A DNA stretch of 45,549 bases from Bifidobacteriaceae bacterium (lineage in GTDB: Bacteria > Actinomycetota > Actinomycetes > Actinomycetales > WQXJ01), in contig JAISSX010000047.1 in NCBI GenBank assembly GCA_031272885.1, positions 1 through 45,549 on the forward strand, given 5' to 3'. The translations under genes were made by a program, and so were the position numbers. This document shows, piece after piece, positions 1-7,105 of the stretch. The notes under the pieces were generated by a model, which saw only the letters and a list, made by a program, of their open reading frames with translations, searched no databases and was not told the DNA's origin. The stretch's first letter is position 1; every line of letters starts with the position of its first letter.

Positions 1-251
1 ATCCAGTCATAGGGCTGTCTGGCGGGCAGGTGCCGCCAGGTAGGCAGCATGAACGGCACCGCCAAGGCCTTGGACCGCCGCAGTGGGGTGCGAGCCAGCC
101 AGGTCTCCCGGGTGGGCAGGGTCAAACGTTCGGGGGCGTCCACCCACAGCACACGCAGTTCGGCGTCCGGGAACATGGCCGCTAACTGGTCCACCACGTT
201 CTCAGAACCGCCGAAGCGGGCAATCCACTCATGCACAATGACGCCGCTCAC
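1..251 (-). CDS. Glycosyltransferase family 4, N-terminal fragment (cut by window edge)
   Basis: A reading frame runs off the left edge of the window. It begins at a GTG (251-249) that overlaps the TGA of the preceding glycosyltransferase in a GTGA junction, so the two are probably translationally coupled. The visible 83 residues begin VSGVIVHEWIARFGGSENV, followed by LAAMFPDAELRVLWVD. This matches the usual opening of GT-B fold, GT4-type glycosyltransferases (HEW/HDW, then GG-E-V, then FPDA). The sugar-nucleotide-binding C-terminal half lies outside the window, so donor and acceptor are unknown. Context (BY-kinase, tyrosine phosphatase, another GT4) suggests a role in assembling a surface polysaccharide. 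Confidence 0.75.
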   Translation of the reverse strand, partial: MSGVIVHEWIARFGGSENVVDQLAAMFPDAELRVLWVDAPERLTLPTRETWLARTPLRRSKALAVPFMLPTWRHLPARQPYDW

Positions 252-1270
252 GCTTGGGCCTCCAACCGCGCCACGGCGCTGTCAATGCCGTCCTTGACCT
301 GGGCGGCGGCAGTGTCCCAGTTGAACTGGCTGAGCCAGGCCGCCAGTGCGGCTTCGTCCGGCTTGGGGGCGTCGATGGCCGCCTGAGTGGCCTGCGCCCA
401 AGCGCTGCCCGATGTCGGGTCCGCCACCGGGTGCCCAAACCCGCCCAGCACTTCGGCCAGGGCGGTGCAACCCTCCCAGTACAGGACCGGCTTGCGCCAG
501 GCCAGGGCCTCAAGGGCGGGCAGACCGAAGCCCTCCTCAAGGGACGGCATCAGCAGCGCGTCCGCCTCTTGGTACAGCCCGGCCAAGGCTTGGTCGGTCA
601 CCTTGCTGCGCACGAGTACCCGGCGCCGCAGGCCCGGCGCCACCGCTTCGGCCTGCCGCCAAGCTTCGGCGTCATCAGCCGTGACCACGGTGAGGCTGGC
701 TTCCCGCAGGGCCGCCAGCGCCTTGAGGGCGGTGGGATAGTTCTTGTGCGCCATCAGGTTGCCCACGTAGAGCAGCCGCAGCGGGCCGTCCGGGCGCGGC
801 CCAGCGCCGGCCGGCGGGGTGCCGCGCTCGGCGACGCAACTCAGCCCGTGGTAAACCACCCGCACCTCTACCTGGTCCGTCTGCAACCACTCGCGGATGG
901 CGGCGGCGCTGGCATGGGAAACGGTGAACACCTGGCCGGTGCGTTTGATGGCGGGCGCCACAATCCGCTCATAGTAGGCCCGCTTCAGGGCCGAGCTTTC
1001 GCTGGTCAGATGCATCAGATCATGCAGCGTCAACAACTGGTGGGCGTCGGTGAAGCCGGCGTTGTAACCGGGGTTGTACAGCACGGTGCGGCCGGACAGG
1101 CGCAGCCGGCTGGGGTTGATCACGTCCAGCGGGCTGGATGGCGAACCGCCTTTGATGGCGGCCGGGTAAGCCGGCAGGCGCTGCAACAGTTGATGCGACA
1201 CGCGGCCGATGCCGCCCACCAGCTTTGACCAGCGGGCGTCCACCACCACCTTCGGCTTGGGCTCAGGCAT
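248..1270 (-). CDS. Glycosyltransferase family 4 (GT-B fold)
   Basis: A 340-residue cytosolic enzyme expected to transfer a sugar from a nucleotide donor to a growing glycan. The N-terminal half has the acceptor-side Rossmann features (VVVDARWSKLVGGIGRVS, LLTLHDLMHL, VFTVSHASAAAI). The C-terminal half has the GT4 signatures LLYVGNLMAHKNY and the E-x7-E-type donor motif SLEEGFGLPALEAL. ATG at 1270 overlaps the end of the upstream phosphatase gene by 8 bp, and its stop overlaps the next GT4 start by 4 bp, so all sit in one operon. The fold is well supported; the substrates are not. It could be a mannosyl-, glucosyl- or rhamnosyltransferase. Confidence 0.88.
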   Translation of the reverse strand: MPEPKPKVVVDARWSKLVGGIGRVSHQLLQRLPAYPAAIKGGSPSSPLDVINPSRLRLSGRTVLYNPGYNAGFTDAHQLLTLHDLMHLTSESSALKRAYYERIVAPAIKRTGQVFTVSHASAAAIREWLQTDQVEVRVVYHGLSCVAERGTPPAGAGPRPDGPLRLLYVGNLMAHKNYPTALKALAALREASLTVVTADDAEAWRQAEAVAPGLRRRVLVRSKVTDQALAGLYQEADALLMPSLEEGFGLPALEALAWRKPVLYWEGCTALAEVLGGFGHPVADPTSGSAWAQATQAAIDAPKPDEAALAAWLSQFNWDTAAAQVKDGIDSAVARLEAQA

Positions 1271-1883
1271 GGCCGGCCGCCGCGCCCTGCCCCGCCGGGG
1301 CGGCCAACAACAGCCCGGCGATGGCGTCCACCGCCTGGGTCACCTGGGCCAGGCAGGCCTCGTAGACCGGCATGGGTTCCATATACGGATCGGCGATGTC
1401 GAGCCGTTCACCAGTCAGGTGGGGCGCCACCGCCCGGGCCGCCCCGGCCGCCAGCACGGCGGCGCTCAGGGGCGAGGCTTCAGGCGCCAGTTCGCCGGCC
1501 GCCCAGTCCCATTCTTCAGCCCCCACATACTGGGCCAGGTGGGCAAACTGGTTCAACGTGAAGGTGCGGCCGGTGGCGGCCGGCACGTCTTGCACCACCG
1601 CCCGCCGGTGGGTTTGCGCCGCCGTCAGTATCAAGTCCGAGGTTTGGATCAGTTCACGGGTCAGGTCTTGTGCCCGGTGGGCCCGGGCCAGGTCGCCCAG
1701 GCCAAGGCGGTCCATCAGGTGGAGGCCCTCGTACGTCATGCCCATGCCGACAGGGGCACCGGTGCCGGCCGACGCCACCACGACATCGGACAACGCGGCT
1801 AACCTGTCCCGCAACAAGATGGCGGCCATGGCCGAACGGCAGACGTTGCCGGTGCAGACCGTCAGTAGGCGAAACGTCGTCAC
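1263..1883 (-). CDS. Low-molecular-weight protein-tyrosine phosphatase (Wzb/Etp-like)
   Basis: About 206 residues starting at GTG 1883, which overlaps the TGA of the kinase gene by 4 bp; an apparent reading frame continuing upstream is only a shadow of that gene. The P-loop CTGNVCRS near residues 10-17 is the C-x5-R signature with catalytic Cys and Arg. The general-acid loop appears as IADPYMEP near the C-terminus, about 30 residues before the end. At 206 residues it is longer than the usual 140-160, with extra sequence in the middle. In capsule loci such phosphatases dephosphorylate the tyrosine cluster of the co-encoded BY-kinase, and that kinase lies immediately upstream here. The pairing is inferred from gene order and known family behaviour. 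Confidence 0.9.
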   Translation of the reverse strand: MTTFRLLTVCTGNVCRSAMAAILLRDRLAALSDVVVASAGTGAPVGMGMTYEGLHLMDRLGLGDLARAHRAQDLTRELIQTSDLILTAAQTHRRAVVQDVPAATGRTFTLNQFAHLAQYVGAEEWDWAAGELAPEASPLSAAVLAAGAARAVAPHLTGERLDIADPYMEPMPVYEACLAQVTQAVDAIAGLLLAAPAGQGAAAGHA

Positions 1884-3550
1884 AGGCGCCTGCTCTGGCC
1901 TTGGGAGCGGGGGAAGTTCCAACTCACCCGCGGCGCCGCCGCACCACTGGGCGGGGTGGCGGGCGGGCCGGTGGGCACGGCTACCAGGGGAGCGGCTGCG
2001 CCGGGAGCGGCTGCGTCGGCCGGGGCGCCGGCGACCGGCTGGGCCGCGGCGCCGGGAGCCGCCGCCGTGCGGGTAGTCGGCGCCGTCCGGGTGGTGGGGG
2101 CCGTCCGCGTGCTGGCGGAGCCAGACGGCTTGTCGCCGCCGCCCTCCGAATCCGAGGCGTAGTAGTAGGAGTAGGTGTGGTAGCTGCCGTACTTCTTGCC
2201 GTTGGCCGGCAGCATGGTCATGACCACACCGAAAATGCGGCTCTTGATCGACTCCAGCGAAGCGGCAGCCGTGGACAGGTCTTGTTTGCGGGTGTGGCCG
2301 TAGCGGGCCAGCAGCACCACGCCGTCGGTGAACTTGGAGATGACGGCGGCGTCGGTGGCGGGCAGCAGCGGCGGGGCGTCGATCAGCACGTAGTCGAACT
2401 GCTTGCGCAACGCCCCCAGCAGGGTCTGCATGGTGACCGAGCCCAGCAGTTCGGACGGGTTGGGCGGGGTGCGGCCGGACGGCATCACGTACAGGTGAGT
2501 GGTGCCCCAACGCTGCAACACGTCATTGGGCGAGGCCCGGCCGATCAACACGTCGGTCAGACCGGCGCCACCCTCAATGCCCATGTTCTTAGCCACCGTG
2601 GGCCGGCGCAGGTCACCGTCGATCAACGCCACCTGGAAGCCGGAATCGGCCAAGGCCAGGGCCAGGTTGGCCACCGTCACCGACTTGCCTTCCGACGGGC
2701 CGGCGCTGGTGAAAACGATCGACTGGTTGCCGCCCTCCACGTTGACAAACATCAGGGCGGTACGCAGGCGGCGGAAGGCCTCCGCCCGCGGGCTGCGGGG
2801 ATCGGCCTGCACCACCAGTGGCCTGGCCTTGGCCTCTTCGTCGAAGGCGATGTGGCCCAGCACCGGAGCCTTGGTGATTAGTGCGATGTCTTCCGAACTG
2901 CGGATGCGCGTGTCCAGCATGGTGCGCAGCAGGGCAGTGCCCAGGCCGGCGATCAGGCCTAGGGCCAGACCCAAGGCCAGAGACATCTTGGGGCTGGGGG
3001 CGGATGCGATCGGATTGCCGTCCGCGTCAACCGGCACCTCGGCCGCTTGGATCAGGGTCAGTTTGACCATCGACGGGTCGTTGCCGTCCGGTTTCTCCAG
3101 GTCATTAGTGACCACGTCCACCAGGGTCTCGGCCACCGCATTGGCCAAGTCAGCCGCCCGCTGCGGGTCACGGCTGGTCACCCGGATCTCGATGATGGAG
3201 GTGCTGGTGGGAATGAAGACCCTGATCTGGGGGCTCAGCTCGTGGGGTTTGGCAGTCAAGCCCAACTGTTCGATGACAGGCTCAAGCACGATGGCGCTGG
3301 TGGCCACGTCCGCGTAACTGGAAACGGCCTGGCGGGCGAAGGTGGTGCCCTGAGCCAACTCGTTGGTGCCACCGTCCCCACCCGACCGGACCGAGACATA
3401 CAGCCTGGAGGTCGACTCATATTCAGAGGTGGCCAAGTTGAGGTACAGGAAGCCGCCGCCCACGCCTAACACCATGCACACCAAAATGACTACCCAGTTC
3501 TTGCGCAGAATACGCAGGTAGGCGTGCAGGTCCACGAGCTGTGTCCTCAT
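1880..3550 (-). CDS. Polysaccharide co-polymerase/BY-kinase fusion (Wzz domain + CpsD/CapB tyrosine kinase)
   Basis: A 556-residue inner-membrane protein that sets polysaccharide chain length. The N-terminal Wzz region has a first membrane segment after the start (WVVILVCMVLGVGGGFLYLNL) and a second near residue 185-205 (LALGLALGLIAGLGTALL). The cytosolic kinase has Walker A SAGPSEGKSVT, Walker A' LIDGDLRRP and Walker B YVLIDAPPLLP. A tyrosine cluster (YGSYHTYSYYY, about residues 452-463) is the expected autophosphorylation tail. It does not end the protein: roughly 85 more Ala/Pro/Thr-rich residues follow, with a short TRTAPT repeat. The start ATG at 3550 has no clear Shine-Dalgarno site, so the true start is uncertain. 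It is the first visible gene of the polysaccharide operon. Confidence 0.9.
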   Translation of the reverse strand: MRTQLVDLHAYLRILRKNWVVILVCMVLGVGGGFLYLNLATSEYESTSRLYVSVRSGGDGGTNELAQGTTFARQAVSSYADVATSAIVLEPVIEQLGLTAKPHELSPQIRVFIPTSTSIIEIRVTSRDPQRAADLANAVAETLVDVVTNDLEKPDGNDPSMVKLTLIQAAEVPVDADGNPIASAPSPKMSLALGLALGLIAGLGTALLRTMLDTRIRSSEDIALITKAPVLGHIAFDEEAKARPLVVQADPRSPRAEAFRRLRTALMFVNVEGGNQSIVFTSAGPSEGKSVTVANLALALADSGFQVALIDGDLRRPTVAKNMGIEGGAGLTDVLIGRASPNDVLQRWGTTHLYVMPSGRTPPNPSELLGSVTMQTLLGALRKQFDYVLIDAPPLLPATDAAVISKFTDGVVLLARYGHTRKQDLSTAAASLESIKSRIFGVVMTMLPANGKKYGSYHTYSYYYASDSEGGGDKPSGSASTRTAPTTRTAPTTRTAAAPGAAAQPVAGAPADAAAPGAAAPLVAVPTGPPATPPSGAAAPRVSWNFPRSQGQSRRL

Positions 3551-3699
3551 TCATGGCGGGGCGGGCAGGGGTTGCCCTCAGGGGCTTGCCCAATACTAGC
3601 GGTTAGCGCCGGGGCGACCTGGGAGGACATGGGTTTCGTTAGGTAGAAGCCTGGAATCGGGTGGCGCCGGGGCGGCCGGCAGCGTGCCTCGGTTGGCTG
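3551..3699. other. Intergenic segment, left part of the 3551-3997 gap
   Basis: The 447-base gap between the divergent polysaccharide and cobalamin operons has no credible gene. The part from 3700 on is a riboswitch leader. This left part should hold the promoter of the minus-strand kinase operon and the promoter of the plus-strand leader, but I see no convincing -35/-10 pair. Confidence 0.5.
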
Positions 3700-3866
3700 A
3701 TGCGGACACTTGGCCGCCGGGGCGGTGGGCCACTAGGCTGGACCGCGTCACTTTCGCTCTGCACCAGGGCAAGCCGGTTCAAGGCCGGCGCTGACCCGCA
3801 ACCGTGTGCGGACCACCGGGACCATCGTTCCCGGGGCCGCGAGCCGGAAAACCTGGGAGCAGGGTA
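3700..3866 (+). promoter_or_regulatory. Cobalamin (B12) riboswitch
   Basis: The segment carries the conserved B12-box elements in the right order. GGCAAGCCGGTTCAAGGCCG (about 3768-3787) matches the GGGAA-CCGGT-AA-CCGG part. CTGACCCGCAACCGTG (3791-3806) matches the B12 box GC-GACCCGCAACTGTG. GAGCCGGAAAACCTGG (3841-3856) matches the closing GTCAGGA-ACCTG. A short GGGCCC-GTCA-GGGCCC hairpin follows at 3868-3883, and a GC-rich fold precedes the AGGAAGG ribosome site at 3983-3989. These could form the expression platform, more likely blocking translation than terminating because no U-tract is seen. High cobalamin should shut down the transporter operon downstream. Boundaries are approximate. Confidence 0.85.
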
Positions 3867-3997
3867 AGGGCCCGTCAGGGCCCGGATAGCGGCTCCAGTT
3901 TTACTGTCGAGGTCTGCAGCGTGGAGCGCTCAAAGGACAGGGGCGTTCCCCCTTTCCGGCGGCGGTTCACCGGACCGCTACTAGGAAGGTTCATGGG

Positions 3998-5152
3998 ATG
4001 AAGTCCCTCACTTGCTACCGGGCCCTGGCCGGTACCGCCACCGTCCTGACCGCCGTCGCTTTGGCGGCCGCCGGGTGCTCCGGTGGCACCAAGCAGAACG
4101 CCCCCAGCCCCTCGCCATCGGCTGAGGTCACGGCCGTCTCCAGCCCTTCGGAGGCGCCGTCCACGGCCCCCACCGAGACTGCCACCGACGCCGCCACCCC
4201 AGAGGTGACCGCCACCGAGACGGCGGCGGCGGACTGGGCGCCGGAAGCGGCCGCGACCGTGGCGGCCGAGTGGTTGGCTGCCCAACTGGTGGACGGCACC
4301 CACCAAGAGACCGAATACGACGGCGCCATGTTCACCGACTACGGCCTGACGGTCGATACCCTGTTCGCCTTGGCCGCCACCGGCCAACTGGACCAAGCCG
4401 GCGCCATCGCCGAGTGGCTGGTGGAACCCGACAACCTGATTGCCTACATCGGCGACGGCGAGATGGCCCTGTATCCAGGCGCCGTCGGGAAACTTGGCCT
4501 GGCCCTGGGGATCGAGGGCCTGAATGTGACCCGGGAGGGGGCCGCGGCGGCCGATCAGATGGTGGCCGCCCTGACCGACCGGTTAGCCGATACCGGCCGG
4601 TTCCAAGACTTGAGCGAGTTCGGCGACTATTCCACGCCTACCGGCCAAGCCTTGGACGTGGTGTTCCTGGCACAACAGTCGGCCCTGGGCGATCTGCCGG
4701 CCGATCCGGTGGCCTTCCTGGCCTCCGCCCAGTGCGAGGACGGCGGCTACCCGTCCACCTTCAATGACCCAGAAGGCTGCCAATCGGACCCGGATTCGAC
4801 CACCGTGGTGGTCCAGGCCCTGATGGCCGCCGGCGGCCACGAAGAGCGCGTCACCAGCGCCCTGACCTGGCTCTACAACTTCCAAGAGGCGGACGGTTCA
4901 TGGGCCTCGATGGGCGCGGTGACGCCCAACTCGACCGGCCTGGCCGTCTCGTTGCTGAGCCAGGTGGACAGCGAAGAGGCCCGCGGGGCCGTCAACCTTG
5001 GCCTGCAGGTGCTAGCCACCTGGCAGTTGCCCGATGGCGCGTTCCCGGCCGCCGCGGGCGGCAGCGCTGGTGACGCCCGTGCCACCAGCCAGGCCGTGTT
5101 GGGCCTGGCGGGCGTGGACTATCTTTCCCTGGCCGGTCTGGTGGTGCTGTGA
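3998..5152 (+). CDS. Lipoprotein with prenyltransferase/squalene-oxidase-like alpha/alpha-barrel repeats (intrinsic-factor alpha-domain-like)
   Basis: A 384-residue exported lipoprotein. The signal peptide ends in a lipobox AAGC with the lipidated Cys at residue 27, followed by a Ser/Thr/Ala-rich spacer to about residue 75. The rest forms repeats of the terpene-cyclase-like alpha/alpha toroid: AQCEDGGYPSTFND, NFQEADGSWASM and WQLPDGAFPAA mark successive QxxDGxW/F-type turns. Cys246 and Cys261 may form a disulfide. The same fold makes up the alpha domain of animal intrinsic factor and transcobalamin. Position directly behind a B12 riboswitch and in front of a DUF4430 protein and an ECF transporter suggests cobalamin capture at the outer face of the membrane. 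ATG 3998 has AGGAAGG 8 bases upstream. Terpene chemistry is unlikely outside the cell. Confidence 0.82.
   Translation: MKSLTCYRALAGTATVLTAVALAAAGCSGGTKQNAPSPSPSAEVTAVSSPSEAPSTAPTETATDAATPEVTATETAAADWAPEAAATVAAEWLAAQLVDGTHQETEYDGAMFTDYGLTVDTLFALAATGQLDQAGAIAEWLVEPDNLIAYIGDGEMALYPGAVGKLGLALGIEGLNVTREGAAAADQMVAALTDRLADTGRFQDLSEFGDYSTPTGQALDVVFLAQQSALGDLPADPVAFLASAQCEDGGYPSTFNDPEGCQSDPDSTTVVVQALMAAGGHEERVTSALTWLYNFQEADGSWASMGAVTPNSTGLAVSLLSQVDSEEARGAVNLGLQVLATWQLPDGAFPAAAGGSAGDARATSQAVLGLAGVDYLSLAGLVVL
5028..5039. repeat. First of ten copies of the interspersed 12-mer TGCCCGATGGCG
   Basis: Exact copies found by eye. Direct orientation: 5028-5039, 8162-8173, 30569-30580, 34177-34188 and 39345-39356. 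Reverse orientation: 7943-7954, 13440-13451, 21168-21179, 24036-24047 and 36121-36132. Three more sites keep the inner 10-mer CCCGATGGCG (15066-15075, 16231-16240, 31479-31488, all reversed). All lie inside genes but in different codon phases, so it is not a protein motif. Confidence 0.75.
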
Positions 5153-5868
5153 GCCGGTGGCGCCGGCGCCACCCCCATCTTGAATCCGGGCGGCTGACCC
5201 GGTTCGTTGCCCGGCTGGTGGCGCCGGCGGTCTTGGGGTTGGGTGTGGCGACCGCCGCCCCGGCCCTGGCTGCCACGGCCGCCGATGGCGCCCCCGCAGG
5301 CACGGTGCACGATGGCGCCTGCGCCCCAGGCGAAGGGGTCACCTTGGTGCTGGACGCCGGTGCCGAGGCCCCGGCCGAGACCTGGCCCGACGTGGTTGTC
5401 CGGTGCGTCTCCGGGGAAACCGAGACTGCCCTGGCCGCCCTGGCGGCGGCCGGTTTCCAGTACGAGTTTCGGCCTGGCTTCCCCGGCATGGTGTGCACCA
5501 TCGGCGGCTGGCCCAACCCGTGCAACGGTGCCCCGGCCGAGGCCTACTGGTCGTTCTGGGACGGCACCGACGGCGCTTGGGCCTACGCCATGGTTGGTGG
5601 CGGCTCTTTCAAGGGCTCGGCCGGCGCGGTGTTGGGCTGGGCCTTCGGGGCCGGCGAGCCGCCGCGGATCGATCCGCCCGCCCCGTCCACCGCGACCCCT
5701 GCCGCCGGGGCAGCCGGCTCGGCCAGGCCAACCTGGGCCGCCCCGGCGGTGTCGACCGGGGCGGAACCGGGGGGCCAGGTCTGGCCGCTGGCGCTGACCG
5801 GCCTGCTGGTGGCGGTGGCGGCCGCGGCCGGCCTAGTGGTGGTGGCGTGGAGGCGGCGCCATGGCTGA
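5149..5868 (+). CDS. Wall-sorted DUF4430 protein (transcobalamin beta-domain-like)
   Basis: A 239-residue secreted protein; GTG 5149 overlaps the stop of the lipoprotein gene by 4 bp. A signal peptide covers about residues 1-41. The core, with PGMVCTIGGWPNPCNG and YWSFWDGTDGAWAYAM (the W-F/W-x-G-W type repeat), matches DUF4430, the domain that also forms the C-terminal beta domain of intrinsic factor and transcobalamin. Four cysteines could make two disulfides. A Pro/Ala-rich stalk leads to LALTG (about 214-218), a hydrophobic stretch and RRRHG. This is the layout of a sortase substrate, and LAxTG is the motif read by class E sortases of high-G+C Gram-positives. I infer that it binds cobalamin together with the preceding lipoprotein. 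Confidence 0.8.
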   Translation: MSRWRRRHPHLESGRLTRFVARLVAPAVLGLGVATAAPALAATAADGAPAGTVHDGACAPGEGVTLVLDAGAEAPAETWPDVVVRCVSGETETALAALAAAGFQYEFRPGFPGMVCTIGGWPNPCNGAPAEAYWSFWDGTDGAWAYAMVGGGSFKGSAGAVLGWAFGAGEPPRIDPPAPSTATPAAGAAGSARPTWAAPAVSTGAEPGGQVWPLALTGLLVAVAAAAGLVVVAWRRRHG

Positions 5869-7105
5869 CCGTGTCCTGGCCTCGCGTCGCACCGGGCCCC
5901 GGCCCGGCACCTCCATCCACCCTGGCGCCTGGTGGGCTTGGGCCCTTGCCCTGGCCGTCGCGGCGGCCTGCACCACCAACCCGTTGGTGCTGGTGCTGAT
6001 CGCGGCGGCCGCCCTGACGGTCTGCCTGGCGCTGCGGTCGGACGCCCCTTGGGCCTTGTCGCTGCGGTTGTACCTGGTGATAGCCGGCCTGGTGGTGGTG
6101 TTACGCCTGGGGTTCCGGGTGTTGTTCGGCGCCGGGACGGCCGGGTCCGGGGCGGTGGCGGTGAGCCTGCCGGTGCTGCGGCTGCCCGCCATCGGCGGCG
6201 GTGACGGCCTGGCGCTGTTGGGCCCGGTCACCTGGGACAGCCTGTATGGGGGGTTGATGGACGGCCTGCGGCTGGGCTGCCTGATCCTTTGTGTGGGTGT
6301 GGCCAACTGTCTGGCCAGCCCCAAGAAGACGTTGGCCGCCCTGCCGGCGGCGCTGCGCCATGTGGGCACGGCCGTGGTGGTGGCGCTGTCGCTGTTCCCG
6401 TCGCTGGCCCTGTCGGTGCAGCGGGTGCGGCGGGCCCAGGCCCTCAGGGCTCAGGCCGGGCCGGCGGTCAAGGTCTCGGCCCGCACGCGCTTGCGCCGGA
6501 TTGTCTTCCCGGTCTTGGCGGACGGCCTGGACCGGGCCCTGGAACTGGCGGCCTCGCTGGAATCCCGCGGCTACGGTTCCACCCCTCCCTCCCGAAAGGT
6601 CAATTCTGCCGCCATTTCACCCTCAGCGAAAAGTGTTTACGCAGGTCAGAGCGTTGGAGCTGTCGGCGCGGGCCACGGAATTGACCTTTCGCGAGGGAGT
6701 TTGGCCGCGCTGGTGGGCTGCGCCGCCCTGGGCGGCGGCGGCGTCATGGCCGCCTCGGGCCGGGCCGCCACGGCGGGCTGGATCGCCGTGGCCGCCGGCG
6801 CCCTGCTGATCGGCCTCAGCTTCCGCCTGATGGGCCGGTCCAGCCGCCGCACCCGCTACTGGCGCCAACCGTGGACCTGGCGGGACTGGTCCGTCACCCT
6901 CAGCGGCCTGGGCCTTGGCCTAGGCCTGTGGCTCACCTCGGCGCTGGTGCCCGGCGCCCTCCACCCGTCCACCCTGGGTTGGCCGCCGCTGCCCTGGCCC
7001 GCCGTGGTGGGCTGGGGGATGGCCCTGCTGCCGCTAGCCATCGGCCTGGGGGCAGCCCGCGTCACGCTGCCCGCCACTCCGCACCGGCAGGCGGTGGCGG
7101 CATGA
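5861..7105 (+). CDS. ECF transporter T component (EcfT/CbiQ family)
   Basis: A 414-residue integral membrane protein that couples the ATPases to the substrate-binding S component. The N-terminal half has several hydrophobic segments (WALALAVAAACTT, LVLIAAAALTVCLAL, LYLVIAGLVVVLRLGF). It then has the cytosolic coupling helices RVRRAQALRAQAG and LAASLESRGYG (ESRGYG at 234-239), the family's Arg-Gly signature. Residues about 242-280 are encoded by a palindromic repeat element inserted in frame. Further membrane segments follow (WIAVAAGALLIGLSF and others), so the frame stays open to the normal end. ATG 5861 overlaps the DUF4430 gene by 8 bp, and the stop overlaps the ATPase start (ATGA). Confidence 0.87.
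   Translation: MADRVLASRRTGPRPGTSIHPGAWWAWALALAVAAACTTNPLVLVLIAAAALTVCLALRSDAPWALSLRLYLVIAGLVVVLRLGFRVLFGAGTAGSGAVAVSLPVLRLPAIGGGDGLALLGPVTWDSLYGGLMDGLRLGCLILCVGVANCLASPKKTLAALPAALRHVGTAVVVALSLFPSLALSVQRVRRAQALRAQAGPAVKVSARTRLRRIVFPVLADGLDRALELAASLESRGYGSTPPSRKVNSAAISPSAKSVYAGQSVGAVGAGHGIDLSRGSLAALVGCAALGGGGVMAASGRAATAGWIAVAAGALLIGLSFRLMGRSSRRTRYWRQPWTWRDWSVTLSGLGLGLGLWLTSALVPGALHPSTLGWPPLPWPAVVGWGMALLPLAIGLGAARVTLPATPHRQAVAA
6585..6699. repeat. Palindromic repeat element, copy A (in frame within ecfT)
   Basis: A 115-base unit bounded by 22-base inverted arms (6585-6606 and 6678-6699) that match at 21 of 22 positions; the core is CGAAAGGTCAATTC / GAATTGACCTTTCG. The interior holds CGCAGGTCAGAGCGTTGG (6640-6657), an 18-mer also present in copy B at 38212-38229. 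The element has no gene of its own. It looks like a MITE-like or RPE-like insertion that was tolerated because it keeps the host frame open. Confidence 0.8.

Noticed and set aside
3868..3883. GGGCCC-GTCA-GGGCCC as a classical rho-independent terminator
   Set aside because: No U-tract follows, so it is noted only as part of a possible riboswitch expression platform.
6871..7101. N-terminal extension of the double ATPase
   Set aside because: It is the T-component sequence read in another frame; the ABC domain begins at ATG 7102 in an ATGA overlap.
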